64,000 nt of DNA from Eubacterium minutum ATCC 700079 (lineage in GTDB: Bacteria; Bacillota; Clostridia; Peptostreptococcales; Anaerovoracaceae), in NCBI GenBank assembly GCA_003433295.1, contig CP016202.1:514993-578992 (forward strand), written 5' to 3'. Position 1 is the stretch's first letter. Every line of letters begins with the position of its first letter. Position numbers and translations under genes: made by a program. The notes below the pieces were generated by a model. That model did not search any database. It was given only the letters and a program-made list of their open reading frames with translations, and had not been told where the DNA came from. This document shows positions 1-9,317 of the stretch, piece after piece.

Positions 1-254
1 TCTTTCGAGTTAATACCTAATTTAACTTGTGATCCGGTCAGACGCTTAGCATCTTCTTCTACCGTATTACTGTTTTAGGAAATTTCGGGGTCTTTCTCTT
101 GACCCTTAGGTTTTTTACCTTGCTTTTTCTTATGTCTTGTTTGACTTTTCTTTCCTGTCTATGAAGTTTTCAATGTTCTCGGCCTCTTTCTCAAGACGCC
201 CGTCCGCTTCTTGCGAACAGTTAGTATCTTACCATCCGCTTTTTTCATTGTCAA
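1..254 (-). promoter_or_regulatory. Probable rRNA operon promoter and boxA leader, running off the left edge
   Basis: No convincing protein is encoded here. On the minus strand there is TTGACA (249-254), a 17-bp spacer and TAAGAT (226-231). The transcript would carry at 159-178 the sequence GAACATTGAAAACTTCATAG, which resembles the boxA antitermination motif (CTTTGAAAAC-type) of Firmicute rRNA leaders, followed by a GGTC...GACC hairpin. The leader would lead out of the window to the left. That this is an rRNA leader is inference; a stretch preceding some other structured RNA is possible, and the -10 box is weak for an rRNA promoter. Confidence 0.45.
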
Positions 255-343
255 CACTTTTTTTCGGCTTTTTTTGATTTGTAAAATGTTGTAAAACACG
301 GTATGCACACAGGCCTTTCCCGGGTTCTCATTGCAGAAGGTTC

Positions 344-586
344 TCAATCGATGATCTCATAGATGCCGGCCGAATCCTCTTTTCTGACATTCTCCGGAAC
401 GGCGACAACCTTTACCGTAATGCTCTTGTTCCCGAAGCGTATACCTATTATATCTCCGGGGCAAACATCAGTACCGGCTTTCGCGATTTTGCCGTTCACG
501 GTGACTCTATCCTGTTCGCACGCTTCCTTTGCCACCGTGCGCCTCTTTATCAGCCTTGAGTTTTTTAAATACTTGTCTATTCTCAT
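344..586 (-). CDS. rqcP: S4-domain RNA-binding protein, RqcP/YabO family
   Basis: An 80-residue protein that is almost entirely one S4 RNA-binding domain (MRIDKYLKNSRLIKRR... at the N-terminus, then the VTVNGKIAKAGTDVCPGD turn). In Bacillus the orthologue works with RqcH on obstructed 50S subunits to add C-terminal alanine tails to stalled nascent chains. The length matches the family. It is the last gene of the minus-strand cluster, 88 bp after hup, the position yabO holds near yabM, mfd and pth in other Firmicutes. The ribosome binding site (AAAAAGG next to ATG) is poor, and the terminator after hup makes expression partly dependent on read-through. Confidence 0.88.
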   Translation of the reverse strand: MRIDKYLKNSRLIKRRTVAKEACEQDRVTVNGKIAKAGTDVCPGDIIGIRFGNKSITVKVVAVPENVRKEDSAGIYEIID

Positions 587-630
587 GCCTTTTTAATATT
601 CTTATCTTCCGTGTTTGATTTGCCGCTCAT

Positions 631-656
631 AAAAAAAGGAACAGCAGAGCTGTCCC
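631..656 (-). terminator. Rho-independent terminator after hup
   Basis: On the minus strand GGGACAGC, a 3-nt loop, GCTGTTCC (one G-T wobble), then seven T residues at 631-637. It lies between the hup stop and the rqcP start, so most hup transcripts should end here with some read-through into rqcP. Confidence 0.85.
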
Positions 657-674
657 AAATCATACCGATAAACG

Positions 675-953
675 TTATTTGTTAACCGCATCCTTAAGAG
701 CTTTGCCTGCTTTGAACACAGGTGCCTTTGAAGCTGCGATCTTTATAATTTCATCAGGCTTACGAGGGTTTCTGCCCTGACGAGCTTTTCTCTCTCTCGT
801 TTCAAAAGTACCGAATCCGATCAACTGTACCTTGTCGCCTTTTACCAAAGCTTCTTCGACAGTTGCGAGCAACGCATTGATTGCTACCTCCGCATCTTTC
901 TTTGTGAAATCAGTCTTCTCTGCAACAGCAGAAACCAGTTCAGCTTTATTCAT
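675..953 (-). CDS. hup: HU family nucleoid DNA-binding protein
   Basis: A 92-residue histone-like protein: [20 protein letters not shown] at the start, the [18 protein letters not shown] beta-arm region near residues 46-63, and a short helical C-terminus. HU dimers bend and compact DNA. Length and motif are textbook. AAGGAGGATTTTACA gives a strong ribosome binding site. It has two promoters of its own at 995-1102 and a terminator just downstream, so although it sits in the conserved yabM-yabO neighbourhood it is probably an independent, highly expressed unit. hup next to the S4 gene is a common clostridial arrangement. Confidence 0.97.
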   Translation of the reverse strand: MNKAELVSAVAEKTDFTKKDAEVAINALLATVEEALVKGDKVQLIGFGTFETRERKARQGRNPRKPDEIIKIAASKAPVFKAGKALKDAVNK

Positions 954-994
954 TGTAAAATCCTCCTTAGAATTTAATTTTATATGATGACACT

Positions 995-1102
995 ATTTTA
1001 ATACATATAATATCATCTTTCAAGTTTACCTATATGCATGGGATCATTACGCTTTCACCTTGCATTCCCTCACATTCTCCCATTTTTAAAATGTTTTGTC
1101 AA
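995..1102 (-). promoter_or_regulatory. Two candidate promoters of hup
   Basis: Distal promoter: TTGACA (1097-1102), 17-bp spacer, GAGAAT (1074-1079). Proximal promoter: TTGAAA (1018-1023), 17-bp spacer, TAAAAT (995-1000). Both read toward hup on the minus strand. The proximal one fits consensus well at both hexamers. The rest of 954-1171 is AT-rich and holds no gene. Confidence 0.65.
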
Positions 1103-1171
1103 TAGGTTTTAGTGGATTATTTATATACTTTAGCATTGTTTTTTGCATAAATCAACGTGAATCTGAAGTTT

Positions 1172-2815
1172 TTACCTTAAAAGTACCTTCGGAAGGAACT
1201 TTTGGAGTATCTTCGCGAGCCGTTTCCCACCCGGGAAGTTGTCCAGTTCTTCCATTTTTATCGCCTTGAAAGCGAACAGAAGAATTACGTATACCGCCGC
1301 CGCGCATAATATCGCCGCCAGAACGCCTGCCGCATTTACCACGTTGGCGCCGTGTCCCGCAAGAATATACGTAACCAACCGGTACACTCCGTATGTAACG
1401 GCCGCCATACCGAGAGCCGCTGCGCCGGGTCTTACGTACGTAAGCGAAATCTGATGCTTCAGTCCGGTATACTTTTTCACGCTGTACTCGTTCAGCAAAA
1501 GAGTTACTATGTACGCGAACATCGTCCCTATGGCGGCTCCTTTAACGTTTATTGCATGGATGCTCACCGTCAGGTAGGTCACGACAACCTTTCCGATACA
1601 GGCAAATGCTAGATTTCTTACGGGCAGGAGCTGCTTTCCGACCGCCTGAAGAACGCTTACCGACGTCTGCATGTGTGCGAGAAATATTACGCTTATTGCC
1701 ATTATCATCATTATAGGAGCAGCTTCTTCGCATGACTTCGGTTGCCGAAAGTACATCAGTTTCAATATCGGTTCAGCTATGACAAAAAGTCCGAGCGCAC
1801 AGGGAAAGCCCATTATCATGGTGGTCCGGTAGCCGAGATTGGTGGTATCGTTGACCCGTCCGGAATCCTTCTTTGCAAAGTGGGCCGAAATCGCGGGCAC
1901 CAGACTCACGGCAACAGCCTGTGTGAATATCTGCGGAAAAGCTATTATGGAATTGCAATATCCGCCGTAAAGGCCGTATAGATGTTCGGTCACGGCACGA
2001 CTCCACCCGTTCGCCTGCAGGACGTTCATCACTATGCCCGTATCTATTACCGTCATTATCGGCATTATTTCAGAACCGATTATAATTGGAACGGCTATCC
2101 ATGCGATCCTCTTGGCAAGAGTCTTTCCATCATCGACATCCGGGATTCCGTGTTCTATCTTGTGGGTAAACGGCTTTTTGTTTAAAACGAAAATCAGAAA
2201 TATGATCAAAAGACCCGCAATCGCTCCGACGGACGCACCGAGTGATGCTCCCGCCGCCGCATTGACCTCATTGAGGACGGGGTGACTCATCATATATGCA
2301 AGACTCAACCCGACGCCGCATCTTACAAGTTGCTCGGTGATTTCCGAGACCGCGGTGGGGTTCATGTTTTGTCTTCCGTTAAAGAATCCTCTGAAAGATG
2401 AGAAGAGCGGCACGAAAAACAGCGCCGGCGACATCGCCCTGATTGCCGGTGCGGACTTGGGACTTTTAATCAGGCCGGCTATAAGGTCGGCGCCGAAAAA
2501 GCATATCAGAAATCCTGTGGTTCCGATAGCGAGCATAAGCAGCGTCGCCACATGAAAAACTTTGTGTGCATTTCTGTACTTGCCCTGAACTATATTCTCG
2601 GACACGAGTTTGGATATCGCAATAGGTACCCCCGCCGTTCCTATCACTACCAGTGTTCCGTATATCGCATATGCGACGCTGTAATATGCCATTCCGTCAC
2701 CGATCCAGTTTGTAAGCGGGATGCGGAACACGGCGCCGAGAAGCTTCATAAGGATTCCGGCGCCCGCCAGAACCGCGGCTCCCTTCAAAAATTTTCTATC
2801 GTTATTATCCGGCAT
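1172..2815 (-). CDS. MOP-superfamily polysaccharide/lipid II flippase, SpoVB/YabM/MurJ-like
   Basis: A 547-residue membrane protein with about 14 predicted hydrophobic segments, starting LKGAAVLAGAGILMKLLGAV and including ISKLVSENI and FRGFFNGRQNMNPTAVSEI, which are typical of the polysaccharide biosynthesis protein family that includes SpoVB, YabM and Amj/MurJ-like lipid flippases. The likely role is export of a lipid-linked cell wall precursor. It follows mtaD by 31 bp with GGAGAGCTT before ATG. In Bacillus the yabM homologue holds the same place after mfd. With no spore genes nearby I favour a vegetative peptidoglycan or surface polysaccharide flippase; the substrate cannot be read from sequence. 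Confidence 0.85.
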   Translation of the reverse strand: MPDNNDRKFLKGAAVLAGAGILMKLLGAVFRIPLTNWIGDGMAYYSVAYAIYGTLVVIGTAGVPIAISKLVSENIVQGKYRNAHKVFHVATLLMLAIGTTGFLICFFGADLIAGLIKSPKSAPAIRAMSPALFFVPLFSSFRGFFNGRQNMNPTAVSEITEQLVRCGVGLSLAYMMSHPVLNEVNAAAGASLGASVGAIAGLLIIFLIFVLNKKPFTHKIEHGIPDVDDGKTLAKRIAWIAVPIIIGSEIMPIMTVIDTGIVMNVLQANGWSRAVTEHLYGLYGGYCNSIIAFPQIFTQAVAVSLVPAISAHFAKKDSGRVNDTTNLGYRTTMIMGFPCALGLFVIAEPILKLMYFRQPKSCEEAAPIMMIMAISVIFLAHMQTSVSVLQAVGKQLLPVRNLAFACIGKVVVTYLTVSIHAINVKGAAIGTMFAYIVTLLLNEYSVKKYTGLKHQISLTYVRPGAAALGMAAVTYGVYRLVTYILAGHGANVVNAAGVLAAILCAAAVYVILLFAFKAIKMEELDNFPGGKRLAKILQKFLPKVLLR

Positions 2816-2846
2816 AAGCTCTCCAAATCTATTAAGTCGGTAATTT

Positions 2847-4142
2847 TCACAGTTGTTTCAGTATCCTACCGGCGGCCTGTCCGGCCTCAAAGAGGATTTT
2901 TTCCTTGTCGATTTTAACATATTCTCCATCCTTGTAAAGGACTTTACCGTCAACCATCGTCAGAACAACATCGTCTCCGGAGGCGGAGTAGACGAGATTT
3001 GTAAGGAGATTGTGTACGGGATGCCATTGCGCGCCCGAGATGTCCAATACGATAAGATCGGCTTTCATCCCTTCCTTTACAAGACCGCAGTTTTCCCTGC
3101 CCTGCGCCAGAGCCCCGCCTCTTGTGGCGGCATACACCGCTTCTTCTGGGGTTATCGCGGTCGGGTCCTCAGCTCTGATTTTCCCCGCCAAAGCGAGCAC
3201 CTTGATTTCCTCGATGAAATTAAGGCTGTTGTTTGAGGCGACGCTGTCCGTTCCTATGGCAAGATTTATGTTTCTCTCAAGCATCTTTGCCGTGTCCGCA
3301 ATTCCGCTAGCAAGTTTCATGTTGCTCACGGGATTTGCAGCCACCGTAACGCCTTTTTCCGAAAGTATCTCAAAGTCATCTTCCTCTATGTGAACGCAAT
3401 GAGCCGCCACGGTTCGCACATCGAACAATCCGCAGTCCGCCAGGTATCGTACCGGCGTTCTTCCCCCGTGTCTCATCTTGCATTCCTCATGCTCCGTTTC
3501 CGTTTCCGAAACGTGAACCTGCATCCCCATATTTTTTTCTTTCGCAAGTTCGGCGAGAGACTTCACGGTGTTTTCGTCGGAAGTATATTCGGCATGCAGA
3601 CTCGCCTCTATCTTTATGCGTCCTGACTCCATGCCGTCGTACCTGTCATACGCGTCCACCAGTTCCTTTACGGCTTCGAGTTTTGCAAATTCACTGCCGT
3701 CAAAGTTTACAATCGATCGGCTGATATTGTTTTTTGTTCCGCTCTCGGCCACCGCGCGAACCATGTCCGATGTAAAGTAATACATGTCCGACGTCGATAC
3801 TATTCCGAATTTCAACGATTCCGCCATGCAAAGCATCGTTCCGCGGTATACATCGTCACCCGTCAGTTTCGCCTCAAAGGGGAATATCTTTTTTTCAAGC
3901 CAATCCCGAAGCACCATATTTTCTCCGTAACCTCTCATGAGCGCCATCGGCGAATGCGCATGAGCATTGTAGAACCCCGACATCAGAAGCCTGTTGCTGC
4001 CGTCGTACGTACGCCCGTAGCCACTTGCATTTTCAGGAAAAGAATCTCCGACGTAGTCAATCTTTTCTCCCTTTATGCCGACGTACCGGTTGTGTTTCAC
4101 ATTCATATCCTCGTCTATGACAGTTATGTTTTTAAACAGCAT
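2847..4142 (-). CDS. mtaD: Amidohydrolase: 5-methylthioadenosine / S-adenosylhomocysteine deaminase family
   Basis: A 431-residue metal-dependent amidohydrolase of the MtaD/SsnA/TrzN group. Visible metal and substrate residues: the HxH pair in FYNAHAHSPMALMRGYG (near residue 60), His in MQVHVSETETEHEE, His in TVAAHCVHIEED, and Asp in AIGTDSVASNNSLNF. It would convert methylthioadenosine and/or SAH to the inosine derivative plus ammonia. It is inserted between mfd and the flippase gene. A short SAH-hydrolase-type gene lies at 28.0 kb, so a deamination-first SAH salvage route is possible. Substrate specificity in this family is not readable by eye; guanine or chlorohydrolase-type activities are alternatives. 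Confidence 0.8.
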   Translation of the reverse strand: MLFKNITVIDEDMNVKHNRYVGIKGEKIDYVGDSFPENASGYGRTYDGSNRLLMSGFYNAHAHSPMALMRGYGENMVLRDWLEKKIFPFEAKLTGDDVYRGTMLCMAESLKFGIVSTSDMYYFTSDMVRAVAESGTKNNISRSIVNFDGSEFAKLEAVKELVDAYDRYDGMESGRIKIEASLHAEYTSDENTVKSLAELAKEKNMGMQVHVSETETEHEECKMRHGGRTPVRYLADCGLFDVRTVAAHCVHIEEDDFEILSEKGVTVAANPVSNMKLASGIADTAKMLERNINLAIGTDSVASNNSLNFIEEIKVLALAGKIRAEDPTAITPEEAVYAATRGGALAQGRENCGLVKEGMKADLIVLDISGAQWHPVHNLLTNLVYSASGDDVVLTMVDGKVLYKDGEYVKIDKEKILFEAGQAAGRILKQL

Positions 4143-4287
4143 CCCTACTCTCCATATATTTCTTCTTCCAATATTTCTTCTTCCATATACGTTTCCGTTC
4201 TTTATCCTGTGCTTCCATTTTTAAGCGATCACTTCCGTTTACCGCGTCTATCCGGGGATCTTCTCCTCAAAACAAGGACATGCATTT

Positions 4288-7200
4288 TCAGTTCACCTTT
4301 TTTCTGTTTTCCAAGATAATCGTGAGCAGTTCTATGCAATCTTTCAGAAGCAGTCCCTTCACCGAAGGTATGCTTATATACGGTTCTTTTCCAAGATGAA
4401 CAAAGGCTTTTTTCTCAAACTTATCGTTTATTTCCAGAATCGCATAGGGGGTCAGGCAGTTCTTTTCACCGAACACGAAATAGACTTTTTTATCTTTTTC
4501 ATAAATCCGCAACACGGAAACTTCCTCGCACAGGCTTCTGATCCTCGACACATATATCAGATTCATGGTTTCCCGCGGCATGTCGCCGAATCTGTCGATC
4601 ATCTCGTCTATCATTTCCGACTGCGACTCCTCCGAATCGACCCCCGCTATCTTTTTATAAATCGAAAGTTTCAGTTCGTCGTTTTCTATGTATCGATCCG
4701 GGATATTGGCGGGAACGGAAAGTTCCACCGATATTTCCTCCGTTTCTTCCTTCACATACTCACCCTTGAGCTTCCTGACCTGTTCATCTATCATCTTGCA
4801 GTAGAGTTCGTATCCTACGTTTATCATCTGGCCCGACTGCCTGCTTCCTAAAAAGTTTCCCGCACCTCTGATTTCAAGATCTCGCATCGCCACCCTGAAC
4901 CCGGAACCGAATTCGGTAAATTCTCTGATCGCCCGCAATCTCTTTCTCGCCACCTCATTGATCACTTTATTTTTCCTGTACATGAGGTATGCGTATGCGA
5001 TTCTGTTGGCTCTCCCCACTCTCCCTCTGAGCTGATAGAGCTGGGCAAGCCCGTATCTGTCCGCATCCATGATTATCATCGTATTGGCATTGGGTATATC
5101 TATACCGGATTCCACGATGGTCGTGGAAATCAGGATATTCGTGTCGTGGTTCACAAAACCGAGCATGACGTTCTCCAGCGTGACTTCATTCATGCGTCCG
5201 TGACCTATGGCGATCTGCGCATCCGGAACCATCGTCTCTATCTTATGAGCGAGTTGCCTTATTCCGTTCACTCTGTTGTATATTATGAAAACCTGTCCGT
5301 CTCTGTCCAGTTCTCTTCTGATTACGTCGCGTATCGTCATCTCGTCCTGCTCCATTACATATGTCTGGACAGGGTATCTCTCTTCGGGCGGAGTTTCGAT
5401 GAGACTCATATCCTTTATACCCGAAAGGGACATATTTAAAGTTCTCGGAATCGGCGTTGCGGACAAAGTCAGGACATCTACGTTTTTCTTTATCTTTTTT
5501 ATTACCTCTTTGTGCCTCACACCGAATCTGTGTTCTTCATCAACCACGAGCAGACCCAGATCGTTGTACTCGACATCCTTCGACAGGAGTCTGTGAGTAC
5601 CTATTATCAAATCTATGCTGCCTTTCCTCAGGTCTTCAATTATCTTACGCTGCTGTGCCTGTGTTCGGAAACGGGAAAGCATTTCAACTTTTACGGGAAA
5701 TTTCTCAAATCTTTCCTTAAGAGTATAGAAATGCTGATTAGCAAGAACCGTGGTCGGAACGAGCACAACGGCCTGCTTGCCGTCCGATACGCACTTGAAA
5801 ATAGCTCTTGCCGCAACCTCCGTCTTTCCGAAACCCACATCTCCGCAGAGAAGCCTGTCCATCGGCTTCGTTTTCTCCATGTCCGATTTGATTTCTTCCG
5901 CGCAGCGCAGCTGATCTTCGGTCTCCGCATACGGGAAGCTGTCTTCAAATTCCTTTTGCCAGCCCGTGTCACCGCTGAACGCGTATCCTTCCTGAAGTTC
6001 CCTCTCGGCATATAACCTGACGAGTTCTTCCGTCATCTCGGCTATTACTTTCCTTGCCTTCGCTTTCGTAACTTTCCACTCAGTACCGGAGAGTTTGTTC
6101 AGTTTTGGCGGCACCGAGTCCGAACCGATGTACTTTTGAACGATATTGAATTGTTCGACCGGCACGTAAAGCAGATCGTTTCCCGCATATTTGATCTTGA
6201 GGTAGTCTTTCTTTTCCCTCTGTATTTCCAGCTGTTCAATCCCCAGAAACCTTCCGACTCCGTGGGCTTCGTGAACCACGAGATCTCCGGTGTTGAGATC
6301 GGAGAAATTCTCGATTCGTCCTCCGCCCGGCGTTTTACGCGTTCGCTTCCTCATCTGTCGGCGCTCTCCGAAAATGTCATTGTCGCTTATGTAACACAAC
6401 TTCATCTGCGAAAAGTCAAATCCCGAAGACAGGTGCCCCCTCCTAAAATTGACAAAGCTCAGTACGCCTATCCTGTCGCAATACTCGATGAGATTTTTTC
6501 TTCTTTCCTCCGTAGAGGCGGTAATATATATGTCGTACTTCTTCTTTATGAATGATTTCAACTCGGACTCCAGCAGTTCCATGTGCCCGCTGAAGTTCAT
6601 CATCGGTGAACATTGCATATTTTCCAGGCTGTCGTATTCCTCGATTTCTTTTATCTGCTTCGGGAAAGGCAACAAAAACGTTACGGGCCGACACGTGTAG
6701 TTCCCGACAAAGTCACCGGTACCCGTAACGAGTTCAAAATCTTCGGGGACTATTTCCCCGCGCTCCAGCATCAGTTCAAAATCCGCCCGCATCTCTTTTT
6801 CCCTGAAATCCAGAAGTTCACATATCCTGTCGGGATCGTCTATGAAGAGGCTGCCATCCTCCATGTAATCCCAAAGATATTCTGTTTTATCATAAAAATA
6901 ATGCAGATAGTTCTCCAGTAGCTGGACATTGTTCTGCGCATGTATGTATTCGCAAAGCTCATCTCTACGCCTTTTCAGGTTCTCGGCGATTTCCGCGTAC
7001 TCATCACCTCGCTTCATCAGCTTGTTCACGTGGGCGTCGTACACCTTACGCAACTTCTCCGCCGCTTTCGCAAATATGTCTTTATCCAGTATGATTTCCT
7101 GCGCCGGATTTATTTCTATGTACTTCAGGTTTTCCACAGAACGCTGCGTCGCCACATCAAAACTGCGTATTGAGTCCACTTCCGTGTCGAAGAACTCTAT

Positions 7201-7713
7201 TCTGTATGGTCTTGATGAGTCGGGAGTGAACACATCCAAAATCCCTCCCCTTATGCTGAACTCGCCCGGACTTTCCACCATTCCGAGTTTCTCATAACCA
7301 AGCCTGACGAGTTCTTCCCTTATGTCGATAAGAAAGCGTTGCTGCCCTCTTTTAATGACGAGATTCTTGGCGGCAAAAAGTTTGTGAGGCGCCGTTCTTT
7401 TGATCGCCGCGGTCACCGGAGCGACTACCGTGCAGTCTTCATCCCCGGCAAGTGCTTTCATTGCATTGATTCGTTGGAGAGACATGTCGTGATTCTTCGC
7501 CTCAAAGTGAAGAAAAAGTTGTTCTTCTTCCGGCATGACAATCACGTTTTCTCCCGTCAAAAAAGAAAGATCATCCGCCAAACGCCTGGCTTTAGGCTCA
7601 GTAGGCACAATGATCAGGTTTTTTCCCTTACTTTTCTTGATTGAATCCGCAATTACAAAAGCGGATCCGGACTCGGAAACTCCGGAAACCGCACGGACAC
7701 CTCTTCTATTCAT
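4288..7713 (-). CDS. mfd: Transcription-repair coupling factor Mfd
   Basis: A 1,141-residue protein of normal family length. Domains in order: UvrB-like N-terminal module (1-350), a degenerate middle, the CarD-type RNA polymerase interaction domain (about 470-535, GDLVVHEAHGVGRFLGIEQ), then a superfamily 2 translocase with Walker A GDVGFGKTE near residue 625, motif II VVDEEHRFGV, motif III LSATPIPRTL, the TRG motif and LRGRVGRANR, and a C-terminal TRCF domain. It removes stalled RNA polymerase at lesions and recruits UvrA. The start overlaps the pth stop by 8 bp, so the two are translationally linked. A 15-bp ATATTTCTTCTTCCA motif is repeated in tandem just downstream (about 4157-4186). Confidence 0.97.
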   Translation of the reverse strand: MNRRGVRAVSGVSESGSAFVIADSIKKSKGKNLIIVPTEPKARRLADDLSFLTGENVIVMPEEEQLFLHFEAKNHDMSLQRINAMKALAGDEDCTVVAPVTAAIKRTAPHKLFAAKNLVIKRGQQRFLIDIREELVRLGYEKLGMVESPGEFSIRGGILDVFTPDSSRPYRIEFFDTEVDSIRSFDVATQRSVENLKYIEINPAQEIILDKDIFAKAAEKLRKVYDAHVNKLMKRGDEYAEIAENLKRRRDELCEYIHAQNNVQLLENYLHYFYDKTEYLWDYMEDGSLFIDDPDRICELLDFREKEMRADFELMLERGEIVPEDFELVTGTGDFVGNYTCRPVTFLLPFPKQIKEIEEYDSLENMQCSPMMNFSGHMELLESELKSFIKKKYDIYITASTEERRKNLIEYCDRIGVLSFVNFRRGHLSSGFDFSQMKLCYISDNDIFGERRQMRKRTRKTPGGGRIENFSDLNTGDLVVHEAHGVGRFLGIEQLEIQREKKDYLKIKYAGNDLLYVPVEQFNIVQKYIGSDSVPPKLNKLSGTEWKVTKAKARKVIAEMTEELVRLYAERELQEGYAFSGDTGWQKEFEDSFPYAETEDQLRCAEEIKSDMEKTKPMDRLLCGDVGFGKTEVAARAIFKCVSDGKQAVVLVPTTVLANQHFYTLKERFEKFPVKVEMLSRFRTQAQQRKIIEDLRKGSIDLIIGTHRLLSKDVEYNDLGLLVVDEEHRFGVRHKEVIKKIKKNVDVLTLSATPIPRTLNMSLSGIKDMSLIETPPEERYPVQTYVMEQDEMTIRDVIRRELDRDGQVFIIYNRVNGIRQLAHKIETMVPDAQIAIGHGRMNEVTLENVMLGFVNHDTNILISTTIVESGIDIPNANTMIIMDADRYGLAQLYQLRGRVGRANRIAYAYLMYRKNKVINEVARKRLRAIREFTEFGSGFRVAMRDLEIRGAGNFLGSRQSGQMINVGYELYCKMIDEQVRKLKGEYVKEETEEISVELSVPANIPDRYIENDELKLSIYKKIAGVDSEESQSEMIDEMIDRFGDMPRETMNLIYVSRIRSLCEEVSVLRIYEKDKKVYFVFGEKNCLTPYAILEINDKFEKKAFVHLGKEPYISIPSVKGLLLKDCIELLTIILENRKKVN

Positions 7714-8299
7714 CTTTTTCCCTCGTTTTTTTGGTGTTATACCGGTTCATCGCAAGATCGATCCCCTTTGTCACTATGGTTTCGGCGGCTGCGGCGCCGT
7801 TTGTGACAGCCTCCTCCAGAAGAGGTACTTCTTCTTTTCTGAAGCCGCCGGTAACAAAGTTGATAAGTTCGTTCTTTATGGCGGAATCTATGCCTATTCT
7901 GATCCTCGGAAAGTTATCGAATCCAAGCAGTCTTATTACGGAACGCATTCCGTTGTGTGTACCGGCACTGCCGAATTTCCGCACGCGGATTGAACCGATC
8001 GGAATATCAAAATCGTCGTATATCACTATAAGATTTTCCGGCGGTACTTTATAGAAATTCACTATTTCCCTCAGGGCCTCGCCACTGTTGTTCATAAAGG
8101 TCTGAGGTTTCATCAGAATCACTTTGTCGCTTCCGATAACACCTTCTCCGACAAGCGATTTGAACTTTATTTTCTTTACGGAAATGTCGTTGTCCTCCGC
8201 GATCTTGTCTACCGTGATGAACCCGAGATTATGTCTGGTGTTTTCATACTTTCTTCCCGGATTCCCCAGACCCGCTATTATAAATGTTTCGTTACTCAT
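7706..8299 (-). CDS. pth: Peptidyl-tRNA hydrolase
   Basis: A 197-residue enzyme that recycles peptidyl-tRNA released from ribosomes. Seen: IAGLGNPGRKYENTRHNLGF with the catalytic His, MKPQTFMNNSG, YDDFDIPIG with the catalytic Asp, and GSAGTHNGMRSV. An upstream in-frame TTG at 8335 would add 12 residues, but the family motif begins at once after the ATG at 8299, so I use the ATG. It lies between prs and mfd exactly as in Bacillus. Confidence 0.95.
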   Translation of the reverse strand: MSNETFIIAGLGNPGRKYENTRHNLGFITVDKIAEDNDISVKKIKFKSLVGEGVIGSDKVILMKPQTFMNNSGEALREIVNFYKVPPENLIVIYDDFDIPIGSIRVRKFGSAGTHNGMRSVIRLLGFDNFPRIRIGIDSAIKNELINFVTGGFRKEEVPLLEEAVTNGAAAAETIVTKGIDLAMNRYNTKKTREKDE

Positions 8300-8327
8300 A
8301 AATTTTATCCCGTACCGATCCGGACGC

Positions 8328-9278
8328 TCAATCAAACAGTTTGCTTATCGATCCGTTTGTAAACACTCTCGTCATCGCTTCCGCAAACAGAGGCGCCACT
8401 GAAAGCATCGTCATCTTGTCTATCAGCTTTTCATCTTTTACCGGTACCGTGTTCAAAAGCGCAAGTTCACATATCTGCGACGACTGTATCCTCTCTATCG
8501 CGGGACCCGACAGAATGCCGTGTGTCGCCCCCGCATAGACATTTTTTGCGCCCATTTCCTTGATCACGTTGGCAGCATTGGTTATGGTCCCCGCCGTGTC
8601 TATCATATCGTCGAGAATAATGCAGTTTTTACCTTCTATGTCGCCTATGATGTTCATTATCTCACTCTTGTTCGGCTCCGGACGTCTTTTATCCACAATC
8701 GCTATCGGGCAGTTGAAAAACTCCGCCATATTTCTGGCTCTGGTCACACTTCCGTGATCCGGGGAAACTATGCAGACATCGTCCAGATTCTTCTCTTTGA
8801 AATACTTTGCAATTATCGGCATTCCGACCAAATGATCCACCGGAATGTCAAAGTAACCCTGAATCTGGTTTGCATGAAGATCCATCGTCAGAACCCTGTC
8901 GGCACCGGCAGCTACAAGCAGGTTCGCGACAAGCTTTGCCGTAATCGGGTCTCTCGCCTTGGCTTTTCTGTCCTGCCGGGCGTATCCGTAATAAGGGATC
9001 ACCGCGTTGATTCTCCCCGCCGACGCACGCTTTACTGAATCTATCATTATCAGTAATTCCATGAGATTGTCATTTACGGGATCGCAGGTAGGCTGAATGA
9101 TATAGACATCAACACCTCTGACCGTTTCCCAGAGGTTTACTGAAATCTCCCCGTCACTGAATTTGGTAACGGTGGCTTTCCCGAGCGTTTTGCCCATGAT
9201 CGATGTGATTTCTTCCGCAAGTTCGGTATGCGCATTGCCCGTAAATACCTTGTAGTCCGAAAATATGCTGCTGTTCAT
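8328..9278 (-). CDS. prs: Ribose-phosphate pyrophosphokinase (PRPP synthetase)
   Basis: A 316-residue class I PRPP synthetase making PRPP from ribose-5-phosphate and ATP, used here by nadC among others. Motifs: [10 protein letters not shown], the flexible ATP loop [34 protein letters not shown], and the PRPP loop [11 protein letters not shown] near residue 220. The start is set at the ATG with GTGGAGGAAAAACGAA upstream; a further upstream codon adds six residues not seen in the family. It sits 39 bp after the glmU-like gene, reproducing the common glmU-prs pair. Confidence 0.97.
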   Translation of the reverse strand: MNSSIFSDYKVFTGNAHTELAEEITSIMGKTLGKATVTKFSDGEISVNLWETVRGVDVYIIQPTCDPVNDNLMELLIMIDSVKRASAGRINAVIPYYGYARQDRKAKARDPITAKLVANLLVAAGADRVLTMDLHANQIQGYFDIPVDHLVGMPIIAKYFKEKNLDDVCIVSPDHGSVTRARNMAEFFNCPIAIVDKRRPEPNKSEIMNIIGDIEGKNCIILDDMIDTAGTITNAANVIKEMGAKNVYAGATHGILSGPAIERIQSSQICELALLNTVPVKDEKLIDKMTMLSVAPLFAEAMTRVFTNGSISKLFD

Positions 9279-9317
9279 TTCGTTTTTCCTCCACATTCTT
9301 ACATAAAAAGCTGCATG

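Noticed and set aside
159-347. 62-codon open frame after rqcP (possible DivIC/YabP homologue at this conserved position)
   Set aside because: TTG start overlapping rqcP, very basic composition, no transmembrane or coiled-coil signature; the promoter and boxA-like signals explain the stretch better.
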